A stretch of 64,000 nt of DNA. Origin: Rhizobiales bacterium dw_265. Lineage in GTDB: Bacteria > Pseudomonadota > Alphaproteobacteria > Micropepsales > Micropepsaceae. The stretch is from positions 1 through 64,000 of the forward strand of contig JAAVUU010000001.1 in the NCBI GenBank assembly GCA_018449595.1. Direction: 5' to 3'. Positions 1 to 7,390 of this stretch are shown here, in pieces. Below the pieces are notes generated by a model. It was given only the letters and a program-made list of their open reading frames with translations. It was not told the origin of the DNA and searched no databases. Positions within the stretch are counted from its first letter, which is position 1. Each line of letters starts with the position of its first letter. Both the position numbers and the translations under genes were made by a program.

Positions 1-498
1 AGATTCCAGCGGAATGTCGGCGACGGAGGCATAGGCCTGTTGCCGGCCGGCATTGTTGACCAGGATGTCCAGCCCCCCAAGTTTCTCGACCGCCTCATTC
101 ACCATCCAGCGGCAGAAATCTTCGTCGCGCAGGTCGCCCGGTATAGCGATGCCGCTGTGGCTAGTTTCCTCTATCAAGGCGATGACCTGGTCCGCGTCCT
201 CCTGCTCGGATGGGAAATAGTTGATCGCCACGTCGGCGCCTTCGCGCGCAAAGGCGATGGCGGCAGCGCGGCCCATGCCGCTGTCGCCGCCCGTGATCAG
301 CGCCTTGCGGCCTGCCAGCCGCCCGGAGCCGCGATAGCTTTTCTCGCCGTGGTCGGGCGACGGCTCCATCTTGCAGGCCAAGCCCGGCCAGGGCTGCTGC
401 TGCTTGCGAAACGGCGGCCTGGGATATTTCGCGCGGGGGTCTTCCAGTGCGGCATTCCCGGCTTGCGGGCCGGCGAACTGTCTGTGATCCTTGTCCAT
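1..498 (-). CDS. SDR family oxidoreductase, 3' end cut off by window edge
   Basis: The reverse strand from the ATG at 498 reads 166 codons without a stop to the window edge. After a hydrophilic N-terminal extension of about 55 residues come the Rossmann glycine motif TGGDSGMGRA and the NNAG motif of classical short-chain dehydrogenases; the catalytic YxxxK would lie outside the window. The long N-terminal extension resembles the YghA-type SDR subgroup, which is inference. The substrate cannot be told. It starts 4 bases after the stop of the small gene at 503-667 on the same strand, so the two are probably co-transcribed. Confidence 0.85.
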   Translation of the reverse strand, partial: MDKDHRQFAGPQAGNAALEDPRAKYPRPPFRKQQQPWPGLACKMEPSPDHGEKSYRGSGRLAGRKALITGGDSGMGRAAAIAFAREGADVAINYFPSEQEDADQVIALIEETSHSGIAIPGDLRDEDFCRWMVNEAVEKLGGLDILVNNAGRQQAYASVADIPLES

Positions 499-502
499 AG
501 GG

Positions 503-667
503 CTACCGCGACGGATGGGGCTGCTTGGCGTCCGGCCCCGGCGCCTTGGGATCACGGGCCTTGGGCAAACCGCCATACAGGCCGTCGCGGTTGCGGTCGA
601 AATCCGCAGCGCCCGTCTTCTGGCTTTTGGCCTTGGGATCGAGCTTGTCGTCCAGTTCTTTATTCAT
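503..667 (-). CDS. small hydrophilic protein (54 aa)
   Basis: A reverse-strand frame runs from ATG 667 to TAG 503-505 and is preceded by a good ribosome binding site (AAGGGAGA). The product is charged and rich in Lys, Asp, Pro and Gly, beginning MNKELDDKLDPKAK, with no membrane segment or known domain. It lies directly upstream of the SDR gene at 1-498 with 4 bases between them, so co-translation is likely. I do not recognise a family; the ribosome site and tight spacing are the evidence that it is real. Confidence 0.6.
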   Translation of the reverse strand: MNKELDDKLDPKAKSQKTGAADFDRNRDGLYGGLPKARDPKAPGPDAKQPHPSR

Positions 668-751
668 CGCGAATCTCCCTTACCGGGAGAGAACTGCGCC
701 ACCCGGCACACGTTCCGGGAACTTGCCGGTTTTCCGCCCGTTCGGCTTTCC

Positions 752-1693
752 ATGGCAACAAAAGATAAAAGCCCGATCCAACCCCAGGACAGCCGGCCCC
801 TGCGGGTACTGCTGATCGCGGGTTCCCAGCGTCGACTGCATTCCTGTCCGGGTCTGGATTCCAAGGCCCGCGCCCTGATGCTGCGCATGGCCGCAATGAT
901 GCCGGCTGGCTGGCAGACCGATATCGAGGATATCGGTAACGAGCATGGCAAGCCCAAGATCCAGAGTTGCAATGCCTGCGTCTCGTCTTCCATGGCGTTG
1001 TGCGTCTGGCCCTGCAACTGCTACGGCCCGCAAAGCGAGAACCAGCCCGACCTGATGTGGAATATCGACCTTTATGGCCGGCTGGCGCGGGCCGATGCCT
1101 GGGCCATCATCGGACCCGTGAACTGGTATGGCCCCACCAGCAATATCAAGCTGATGTTCGATCGGCTGGTGTGCATGAACGGCGGCAATCCCCGGCCCGA
1201 CCTGATCGACAAGAAGGACACCTTGAAGGCCCAGGCACTGGAACGCTCTCCCTTGTGGCGAAAGATCAGCCGGAATCATCTTTCCGGCCGCACCGCCGCC
1301 TTCTTCTGCTATGGCGATGATGGCGCCGATGAGGAAGACGGCAAAGGCATGCCCAGGCGGCTGAAGCATCCCGAATGGTTCGATGCCAAGGCGCAGCCGC
1401 AGCGCGGCGCGGACGTACGGCAGGCCTACGAGGGGCTGGTGTGGCAATGCCGCTATAGCGACGTCGAGGTCCCCGACAGCTTGTGGAAATGCACCGTGTT
1501 CGGCGCAGGCAAGCCTTATGCCGACGACCAGGCGGAAGACATGGTTCAGGAAGCGCGTGGCATGAAGGCATTTGACGACTGGGTGGCGGCCTTCATCGCC
1601 CATGTGGAGAAGAAGGGCGTGGTGCCGGGCGCCAGGGAAGCGGAACTTTCCGCGGCCACCACCACCAACCGGGAGCGCAAGACGGTCGGCTGA
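752..1693 (+). CDS. flavodoxin-family / NADPH-dependent FMN reductase-like protein
   Basis: This 313-residue protein starts with a beta strand and loop (RVLLIAGSQRR) typical of NAD(P)H-dependent FMN reductases and flavodoxin-like oxidoreductases. A conserved cysteine-rich segment (CNACVSSSMALCVWPCNC) follows around residue 70-90, then a central IIGPVNWYGPTSNIKLMFDRL block matching the flavin-binding fold of iron-sulfur-flavoprotein-type reductases. The frame stays open upstream to 491, but that part is antisense to the small gene at 503-667, so the ATG at 752 is preferred although its ribosome site is weak. Substrate is unknown; the cysteines might hold a metal or thiol redox centre. Confidence 0.75.
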   Translation: MATKDKSPIQPQDSRPLRVLLIAGSQRRLHSCPGLDSKARALMLRMAAMMPAGWQTDIEDIGNEHGKPKIQSCNACVSSSMALCVWPCNCYGPQSENQPDLMWNIDLYGRLARADAWAIIGPVNWYGPTSNIKLMFDRLVCMNGGNPRPDLIDKKDTLKAQALERSPLWRKISRNHLSGRTAAFFCYGDDGADEEDGKGMPRRLKHPEWFDAKAQPQRGADVRQAYEGLVWQCRYSDVEVPDSLWKCTVFGAGKPYADDQAEDMVQEARGMKAFDDWVAAFIAHVEKKGVVPGAREAELSAATTTNRERKTVG

Positions 1694-1846
1694 AATTCTC
1701 CGGTTCCCGGCAACAGGCCGGCGATGGAGACGTTACAGCACAACATGACAAACAGCTCGGACGAAACAGTTCCTCCGATCCTCATCGGCAACAATGGCGA
1801 AGCCGCCGCGGCGCAAGCCATGGCCCTCGCTTTCCTGGAGACGAAA

Positions 1847-2776
1847 ATGACCATGCATGCCATCCGCATCCACGAGTTCGGCGGTCCTGAAGTGCTGCGC
1901 GACGATACACTCCCCCTGCCGGAACCCGGCGAAGGCGAAATCCTGGTGCGCATCCAGGCCGCCAGCGTCAATCCCGTTGATGCCAAGACGCGCGAGGGCA
2001 AGTTTCAGTCTGTGGACAAGGATGATCTGCCCCTCACCTTGGGGCGCGATTTGTCCGGCATCGTCGAACGCTCCGGCGTCGAGCGGGTGAAGGCAGGCGA
2101 TGAGGTCTTTGCCTTCCTGGGAACCGACCGCGGCGCCTACGCGCAATATGTGATGGTCAAGGATGTGGAGTTCGCGCCCAAGCCGGAGAACCTATCCCAT
2201 GTGGAAGCCGCCTCGGTGCCGCTGGCGGCGTTGACCGCCTGGCAGGGACTGTTCGAGCATGGCCACCTCACCGCAGGCCAGAAGGTTCTGATCCATGGCG
2301 GGGCGGGCGGGGTCGGTCATTTCGCTGTCCAGCTCGCCAAGGCCAAAGGCGCGTGGGTGGCCGCAACCTGCGCGGAACGCGACCTGGATTTCGTCAGGCG
2401 CATCGGCGCCGACGAGGCGATAGACTATCAGGCGGAACGGATCGAGGACGAACTGCATGATCTCGACCTGGTGCTCGATCTGGTCGCCGGTGAGACCCAG
2501 GAGCGGTCATTCGAGGTTCTGAAGAGGGGCGGCGCCTTGATCTCCACCCTCAAGGCGCCGGACGTGGAAAAGGCGCGCGCCCGGGACTTGCGCACGGCGC
2601 ATTTCATGGCCCAGCCCAACGCCCGGCACCTGGGCGAGATCGGCCAGTTGCTGCTGTCCGGCCAGGTGCGCCCCTTCATCTACGCGACCTTCCCGCTGGA
2701 GGATGCGGGCCTCGCCGAAAGCGCGCTGGAACAGGAACATGTGCAGGGCAAAGTCGTCCTGACGGTTGCCGCTTAG
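1847..2776 (+). CDS. NADP-dependent quinone oxidoreductase-like MDR protein
   Basis: This 309-residue protein is a medium-chain dehydrogenase/reductase of the zinc-free quinone oxidoreductase group. It has the N-terminal GroES-like part (IRIHEFGGPEVL, AASVNPVDAKTREG) and a nucleotide-binding motif HGGAGGVGHFAVQLAKAKGA near residue 145. No zinc-ligand cysteines are seen. The frame extends upstream to 1724, but ATG 1847 is chosen because GGAG lies about 6 bases before it and the family normally begins MxAIRIHEFG. It probably reduces small quinones or enones with NADPH; no substrate can be given. Confidence 0.85.
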   Translation: MTMHAIRIHEFGGPEVLRDDTLPLPEPGEGEILVRIQAASVNPVDAKTREGKFQSVDKDDLPLTLGRDLSGIVERSGVERVKAGDEVFAFLGTDRGAYAQYVMVKDVEFAPKPENLSHVEAASVPLAALTAWQGLFEHGHLTAGQKVLIHGGAGGVGHFAVQLAKAKGAWVAATCAERDLDFVRRIGADEAIDYQAERIEDELHDLDLVLDLVAGETQERSFEVLKRGGALISTLKAPDVEKARARDLRTAHFMAQPNARHLGEIGQLLLSGQVRPFIYATFPLEDAGLAESALEQEHVQGKVVLTVAA

Positions 2777-2841
2777 GACGGGCGCGGGAACGTGCGGCAT
2801 TTTGGGGCGTTTCTCACCCGCATTTCCAACAGGTATCGCGC

Positions 2842-3300
2842 ATGGCAGACGGCAATTCTCCCACCACGGCCCGGATTGCCGGGAATCCGCTACATCCCTT
2901 GCTGGCATCGGTTCCTTTCACCTGCTTCAGCGGCGCATTGCTGACCGACATCGCCTATTGGCGGACCTTCAATATGCAATGGGCCAATTTCTCGGCCTGG
3001 CTGCTGGCGGTGGGACTGTTCGTGGCGGTATTCGCCGTGATCGTGGGGCTGATCGATTTTCTGGCCGACCGGCGCGTCCGGCAGCTGGGCCTGGCCTGGG
3101 CCTATGCCGGCGGCAACGCGCTGGCGCTGGTGCTGGCGATCGTCAATTCCTTCGTCCACAGCCGTGATGCCTATACCTCGGTGGTGCCCATGGGGCTCAT
3201 CCTGTCGGCGCTGACGGTGCTGATCATGCTGATGACCGGCTGGATGGGCTGGGATCTGGTCTATCGCCATCGCGTCATTGTGGTGGAGAACCGGCCATGA
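2842..3300 (+). CDS. DUF2231 domain membrane protein
   Basis: A 152-residue protein with four hydrophobic segments. The N-terminal GNPLHPLLASVPFTCFSGALLTD block is typical of DUF2231 (predicted four-helix membrane proteins with a conserved HP in helix 1). Its stop overlaps the start of the PQQ-type dehydrogenase gene (ATGA at 3297-3300), so the two are translationally coupled. DUF2231 genes often sit near oxidoreductases and cytochromes; here it is the first gene of a dehydrogenase-cytochrome c operon. A role in anchoring or electron transfer is possible but unproven. Confidence 0.85.
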   Translation: MADGNSPTTARIAGNPLHPLLASVPFTCFSGALLTDIAYWRTFNMQWANFSAWLLAVGLFVAVFAVIVGLIDFLADRRVRQLGLAWAYAGGNALALVLAIVNSFVHSRDAYTSVVPMGLILSALTVLIMLMTGWMGWDLVYRHRVIVVENRP

Positions 3301-4592
3301 ACAGCAAAGCACTGCTCTGCGCCGCCGCGGCGCTGTCGCTGGCGGCCTGCGGCCCCGATCCCATCAATCCCAAGCGGCAGATCGGGGCGCATCCCTACTT
3401 GCCCGACATCCATCAATACCTACTGCCGCCCATGCATGTGGTGAAGAATGTCGGTTGGGGCGACAAGACGCCCAAGGCGGCGGCGGGTCTTGCGGTGACG
3501 GCGTTGGCCCGCAACCTGAAAAACCCGCGCTCGGTCTATGTGTTGCCCAATGGCGATGTACTGGTGGTCGAATCTGATGGTCCCCCTGCGCCAGTCAACC
3601 GCCCCAAGGAAATCGTGATGAACTGGGTCGAGAGCCAGGCTCATTCCAGCGTGAAGGCCGGCAATCGGATCCTCTTGTTCCGCGACACCAATGGCGACGG
3701 CATTCCGGACGCGCAGTTTGTCTTCCTCGATCACCTGCATTCGCCTTTCGGCGTGGTGCTGGTGGGCAGCGATCTCTATGTCGCCGACACCGATGCCGTG
3801 GTGCGATTCCCCTATCAGGAGGGCCAGACCGGCATTACCGCGCCGGGCACCACGCTCGTCGAGCTGCCGGGCGGTCCCATCGACCATCACTGGACCAAGA
3901 GCCTGACCGCCAGCCCGGACGGCAGCAAGCTGTATGCCGGCGTCGGCTCCAACAGCAACATCACTGAGAATGGCATCGGTGCGGAACTGGACCGCGCCGC
4001 CGTCTGGGAGATCGACCGCACCACCGGGGCCCATCGCCTCTATGCCACCGGCCTGCGCAATCCCAACGGCCTGAGCTTCGAGCCCGTGACCCACACCCTA
4101 TGGGTGGTGGTGAATGAACGCGACGAACTGGGTCCCGACCTGGTGCCCGACTATCTGACCAGCGTGAAGGATGGCGCCTTCTATGGCTGGCCCTACAGCT
4201 ATTACGGCCAGCATCTCGATCCGCGCGTGATGCCGCAGCGCCCCGATCTGGTGGCCAGGGCCATTCCGCCCGACTATGCGCTGTCCAGCCATGTCGCACC
4301 ATTGGGATTGGTATTCAACACCGGCGACGGGCTGCCGGCGCAATACAAAGGCGGCGCCTTTGTCGGCGAGCATGGCAGCTGGGACCGTACCGAACTGAAT
4401 GGCTATAAGGTGGTCTTCGTGCCCTTCGCCGATGGCAAGCCCAGCGGCACGCCGCAGGATGTCCTGACTGGCTTCGTCGAAGGCGATACGGCCCACGGCC
4501 GCCCCGTGGCGCTGGCCCTCGACAAACAGGGCGCCTTGCTGATTGCTGATGATGTCGGCGGCACCGTCTGGCGCGTCACAGCGGCACGGTAG
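3297..4592 (+). CDS. PQQ-type sugar / L-sorbosone dehydrogenase, predicted lipoprotein
   Basis: This 431-residue protein begins with a lipoprotein signal peptide (lipobox LAAC, Cys18), so the mature enzyme is probably tethered in the periplasm. The body is a six-bladed propeller of the soluble aldose/sorbosone dehydrogenase type: RNLKNPRSVYVLPNGDVLVVES, LRNPNGLSFEP and VGEHGSWDRTELNGYKVV are hallmark blocks of PQQ-dependent family members. Position between a DUF2231 membrane protein (ATGA overlap) and a tri-heme cytochrome c suggests electrons pass from PQQ to that cytochrome. The sugar is unknown, and PQQ dependence is inferred from family. Confidence 0.85.
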   Translation: MNSKALLCAAAALSLAACGPDPINPKRQIGAHPYLPDIHQYLLPPMHVVKNVGWGDKTPKAAAGLAVTALARNLKNPRSVYVLPNGDVLVVESDGPPAPVNRPKEIVMNWVESQAHSSVKAGNRILLFRDTNGDGIPDAQFVFLDHLHSPFGVVLVGSDLYVADTDAVVRFPYQEGQTGITAPGTTLVELPGGPIDHHWTKSLTASPDGSKLYAGVGSNSNITENGIGAELDRAAVWEIDRTTGAHRLYATGLRNPNGLSFEPVTHTLWVVVNERDELGPDLVPDYLTSVKDGAFYGWPYSYYGQHLDPRVMPQRPDLVARAIPPDYALSSHVAPLGLVFNTGDGLPAQYKGGAFVGEHGSWDRTELNGYKVVFVPFADGKPSGTPQDVLTGFVEGDTAHGRPVALALDKQGALLIADDVGGTVWRVTAAR

Positions 4593-4628
4593 CGAAACGA
4601 CTTCGCAAGACGCGCGTTGCAGGCTGGC

Positions 4629-5834
4629 ATGCGCCTGTTCCTCGCCCTACTCATCCTGCTCGGCCTGCTTTTTCAGGCTCAGCCAGCCCAGGCGGCAGAC
4701 GCGGAGCGGGGCCGCTATTTGGCGATCCTGGGCGACTGTGCCGGCTGCCATACCAAGCCGCACGGCCAGGCCTTTGCCGGCGGCCTGCCCTTCAACGCCC
4801 AGTTCGGCACGGTTTACTCCACCAACATCACACCCGACCGCGAGACGGGCATCGGCGGCTGGAGCACGGATGATTTCTACCGGGCCCTGCATGAAGGGAT
4901 GGCCCCCGGCGGCAAACATCTCTATCCGGCTTTTCCCTATATCTATTTCGCCCGCATCACCCGGCAGGACACGGACGATCTGTTCGCCTTTCTGCACACC
5001 TTGCGGCCGGTGCGTCGCCCACCCACGCCCAACCGTCTGATCTTTCCCGCCAACCTGCGCTTCGGCCTGATCGCCTGGGACTGGCTCTTCTTCGACAAAA
5101 ACTCGCCGAAGGTCCCCGCCCATGCCGATGCGGCGTGGCGGCGGGGGGAATATCTGGTCAATGGCCTGGGCCATTGCGGCGCCTGCCACACGCCCAAGAA
5201 CATGCTGTTCGGAGAAGATACCTCCAAGCCGCTGGCGGGCGGAACGGTGGACCATTGGTTCGCCGCCAACCTGACCGGCAGCGCGGCAGAAGGACTGGGA
5301 AGCTGGAGCCATGACGATGTCATCAGTTTCCTGGTCACGGGGCGCGGCAGCCATGCCACCGCCGCAGGCTCGATGCTGGAGAAAGTGACGTCTTCCACCA
5401 GCCGCATGCGCCGGGAAGATGTGGCGGCGATCGCCACCTATCTGAAAAGCCTGCCGCCGCAACCGCCATTGCCGGCGGAACGGCCGCGCCCCGAACAACT
5501 GGCGCGGGGCCAGGGCTTTTACCGGGCGCATTGCCAGACCTGCCATGCGCCCGATGGCCGTCCGCGCGACGGGAACGCCGGCTATCCCAGCCTGGCGGGC
5601 GACACGCTGGTGATAGGCCACGACCCCACCACCGTGCTGCGCCTCATCCTGAAGGGCGGCGCGGGTCCGGTATTGCCGGGCCATCCCATCATCAAGCCGA
5701 TGCCGGGCTTCGAGAAACTGGATGAGGGCCAGGTCGCCGATGTCGCCAGCTATATCCGCAATGCCTGGGGCAATGACGCGCCCGCCGTCAGCGCCACCCA
5801 GGTGCACCGGCTGCGCCAGGCGCTAGGCGGCTGA
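4629..5834 (+). CDS. tri-heme cytochrome c (dehydrogenase electron-acceptor subunit type)
   Basis: A 401-residue secreted protein with an N-terminal signal peptide (cleavage likely after AQPAQA) and three CxxCH sites: CAGCH at 37-41, CGACH in the middle domain and CQTCH in the third. This three-domain layout is that of the cytochrome subunit of membrane alcohol/gluconate dehydrogenases. The ATG at 4629 is preferred to a TTG 12 bases upstream. It follows the PQQ-type dehydrogenase by 36 bases and probably accepts its electrons and passes them to the quinone pool or the nearby oxidase. Its end overlaps the convergent ctaG gene by 47 bases. Confidence 0.9.
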   Translation: MRLFLALLILLGLLFQAQPAQAADAERGRYLAILGDCAGCHTKPHGQAFAGGLPFNAQFGTVYSTNITPDRETGIGGWSTDDFYRALHEGMAPGGKHLYPAFPYIYFARITRQDTDDLFAFLHTLRPVRRPPTPNRLIFPANLRFGLIAWDWLFFDKNSPKVPAHADAAWRRGEYLVNGLGHCGACHTPKNMLFGEDTSKPLAGGTVDHWFAANLTGSAAEGLGSWSHDDVISFLVTGRGSHATAAGSMLEKVTSSTSRMRREDVAAIATYLKSLPPQPPLPAERPRPEQLARGQGFYRAHCQTCHAPDGRPRDGNAGYPSLAGDTLVIGHDPTTVLRLILKGGAGPVLPGHPIIKPMPGFEKLDEGQVADVASYIRNAWGNDAPAVSATQVHRLRQALGG

Positions 5835-6408
5835 TCGCGCCGATCCAGCGCGCGAACAGGAACGTCGCCACCGCGAAGAAGACCAGATTGGCGGGCACCC
5901 ACATCAACAGGCCCGCGAGTTGCTGGTCGGCCAGCGGCGTCAAGCCAAAGCGCGCGGCATTCTCATGCGGCATCACACAGATGGTTGTCGGCGCGAACAG
6001 CATGATGACCCCCGGCAGGTCGGTCAGCACCGCCGCCGTCATTACCATGAGGGCACGGGCGCCGTCACTCAAGACGCCCGGCCCCAGCACCCCACTCCAG
6101 AAACACAACGCCGCGGCCAGGATAGATCCCATCTCCAGCAAGGTGCCCAGGCGATGCACGGCCGCCCATCCGAAGGCCGCGGGCCAGTGCCAGAACAGGA
6201 AGATCGCGATGAACAGCACCCAGCCAGCCAGCGGCGGCAGGGGAATGCGCAAACCCGCCAGCGCCAACAGCGGCGCGGCCACGGCAATCAGGAGCAGATG
6301 CTGGGTCATGTGGAGGGAAAACAGCATGTCGCCCGCCAGCGACAGGGCGCCGGTCAATGCCAACGCCGCGGCCGCGGTCAGCAAGGGACCGCACCTCAGC
6401 CCAAGCAT
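5788..6408 (-). CDS. ctaG: CtaG-type cytochrome c oxidase assembly protein
   Basis: A 206-residue polytopic membrane protein of the caa3-type CtaG family, which assists CuB-site assembly of heme-copper oxidases. Conserved histidine blocks LHMTQHLLL, FLFWHWPAAF and CVMPHENAA lie in or next to predicted helices and fit copper handling. The frame is open further upstream to 6735, but the ATG at 6408 gives a family-like N-terminus (MLGLRCGPLL). It is the last gene of the oxidase operon, its start overlapping the previous gene by 13 bases, and it overlaps the convergent cytochrome c gene at its 3' end. Confidence 0.85.
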   Translation of the reverse strand: MLGLRCGPLLTAAAALALTGALSLAGDMLFSLHMTQHLLLIAVAAPLLALAGLRIPLPPLAGWVLFIAIFLFWHWPAAFGWAAVHRLGTLLEMGSILAAALCFWSGVLGPGVLSDGARALMVMTAAVLTDLPGVIMLFAPTTICVMPHENAARFGLTPLADQQLAGLLMWVPANLVFFAVATFLFARWIGAISRLAPGAAGAPGWR

Positions 6409-6788
6409 GGCGGTACCGCGATCGAGGCGATGACATTGAACAGGACGGCGGCGAAGAACCACAGGCTGGACATCAGCCCCCAGAGCGCCAGGAAGCCGTT
6501 GCGGCCCTGTCTCGCGCCAGGACCGCGCCAGGCCCGCCATGATACCAGCGCGCTCGCCACACAGGCCAGCAGCGCGATCCCGTCGCATGCGAAAAGCGCC
6601 GCGCGCAACAGGCTGGTCGAGGTCAGGCTGACAGGATGGTCGCCGGGATAGCAGGCATAACTGGTAACGCCATAGGCCAGCATCACCTGCCCCAGCCAGG
6701 CCAGCGGCGCGGCACCGGCGCTGAACAAAAGCCAAAGGAAGCGCGGTTCGCGCGTTTCGGGTGCGGGACCGGTGGAATCGAGACTCAT
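6396..6788 (-). CDS. small four-helix membrane protein of the oxidase operon
   Basis: This 130-residue protein has about four hydrophobic helices and two short polar loops. It sits between subunit III (ATGA overlap at 6785-6788) and ctaG (13-base overlap), so it is translated as part of the oxidase operon. Rhizobial coxMNOP clusters carry an extra small membrane protein (CoxP) at this place, so it may be an equivalent accessory subunit, but I see no diagnostic motif. Start ATG 6788 is fixed by the overlap; the frame runs open further upstream. Confidence 0.75.
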   Translation of the reverse strand: MSLDSTGPAPETREPRFLWLLFSAGAAPLAWLGQVMLAYGVTSYACYPGDHPVSLTSTSLLRAALFACDGIALLACVASALVSWRAWRGPGARQGRNGFLALWGLMSSLWFFAAVLFNVIASIAVPPCLG

Positions 6789-7390
6789 GCCTTCAGCCCC
6801 AGGAGTGGCGTGATGTAGAAGGTGAAGAACACCGCGATCCACACCGCATCGACGAAATGCCAGTAGAGCGCACCGATATGGATATGGGCGAAGCGCCGGC
6901 TGTTGAACAGGCCGCGCCACGACCAGAAGGTGAGCGTCAGCAGCATCAGCACTCCCACCACGACATGCGCCATGTGGAAACCGGTGATGACAAAATAGAG
7001 CGACGAATAGGGCGTGGACGACAAGGCGAATGGCCGGTCGGCCCATTCAAAGCCCTGGATCACCAGGAAGACGGCGCCCAGCAGCGCGCCGCTCCCCAGC
7101 CCCGCCACCAGCCGCCATTTGTTGTCATGCTCGATGCCCAGTTGTGCCCAACCGACCGCGACCGATGAGGCCAGCAGGATCGCGGTATTGACCGCGGCGA
7201 TGCCCAGCGGCGGCGGGCCGCCTTCGGGAAAAGTGCCCGGCACATGGGGCTGCACCGCCAGGTAGTAATAGGAAAAGAGCAGATAGGCGAAAAGCGAGGC
7301 TTCGGTGAAGATCGTGAAGATCATCGCCCACCAGCCGCTGGCGCGCGTGTCCATGGCGCCGACCGGCAGCTTTTCCAGCCGCTCAGTCAT
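6785..7390 (-). CDS. ctaE: cytochrome c oxidase subunit III
   Basis: A 201-residue, seven-helix-type membrane protein with typical subunit III blocks: FTIFTEASLFAYLLFSYYYL near the N-terminus, GFHMAHVVVGVL and ALYWHFVDAVWIAVFF towards the C-terminus. Its length fits the short bacterial CoxO/CyoC-like type. It overlaps both neighbours: the subunit I gene by 8 bases and the small membrane-protein gene by 4. It supports oxygen delivery and stability of the oxidase core rather than catalysis (family knowledge). Confidence 0.92.
   Translation of the reverse strand: MTERLEKLPVGAMDTRASGWWAMIFTIFTEASLFAYLLFSYYYLAVQPHVPGTFPEGGPPPLGIAAVNTAILLASSVAVGWAQLGIEHDNKWRLVAGLGSGALLGAVFLVIQGFEWADRPFALSSTPYSSLYFVITGFHMAHVVVGVLMLLTLTFWSWRGLFNSRRFAHIHIGALYWHFVDAVWIAVFFTFYITPLLGLKA

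Noticed and set aside
40..768. Long forward frame at the window start
   Set aside because: It is antisense to an SDR gene with clear TGGDSGMG and NNAG motifs and to a small gene with a good ribosome site.
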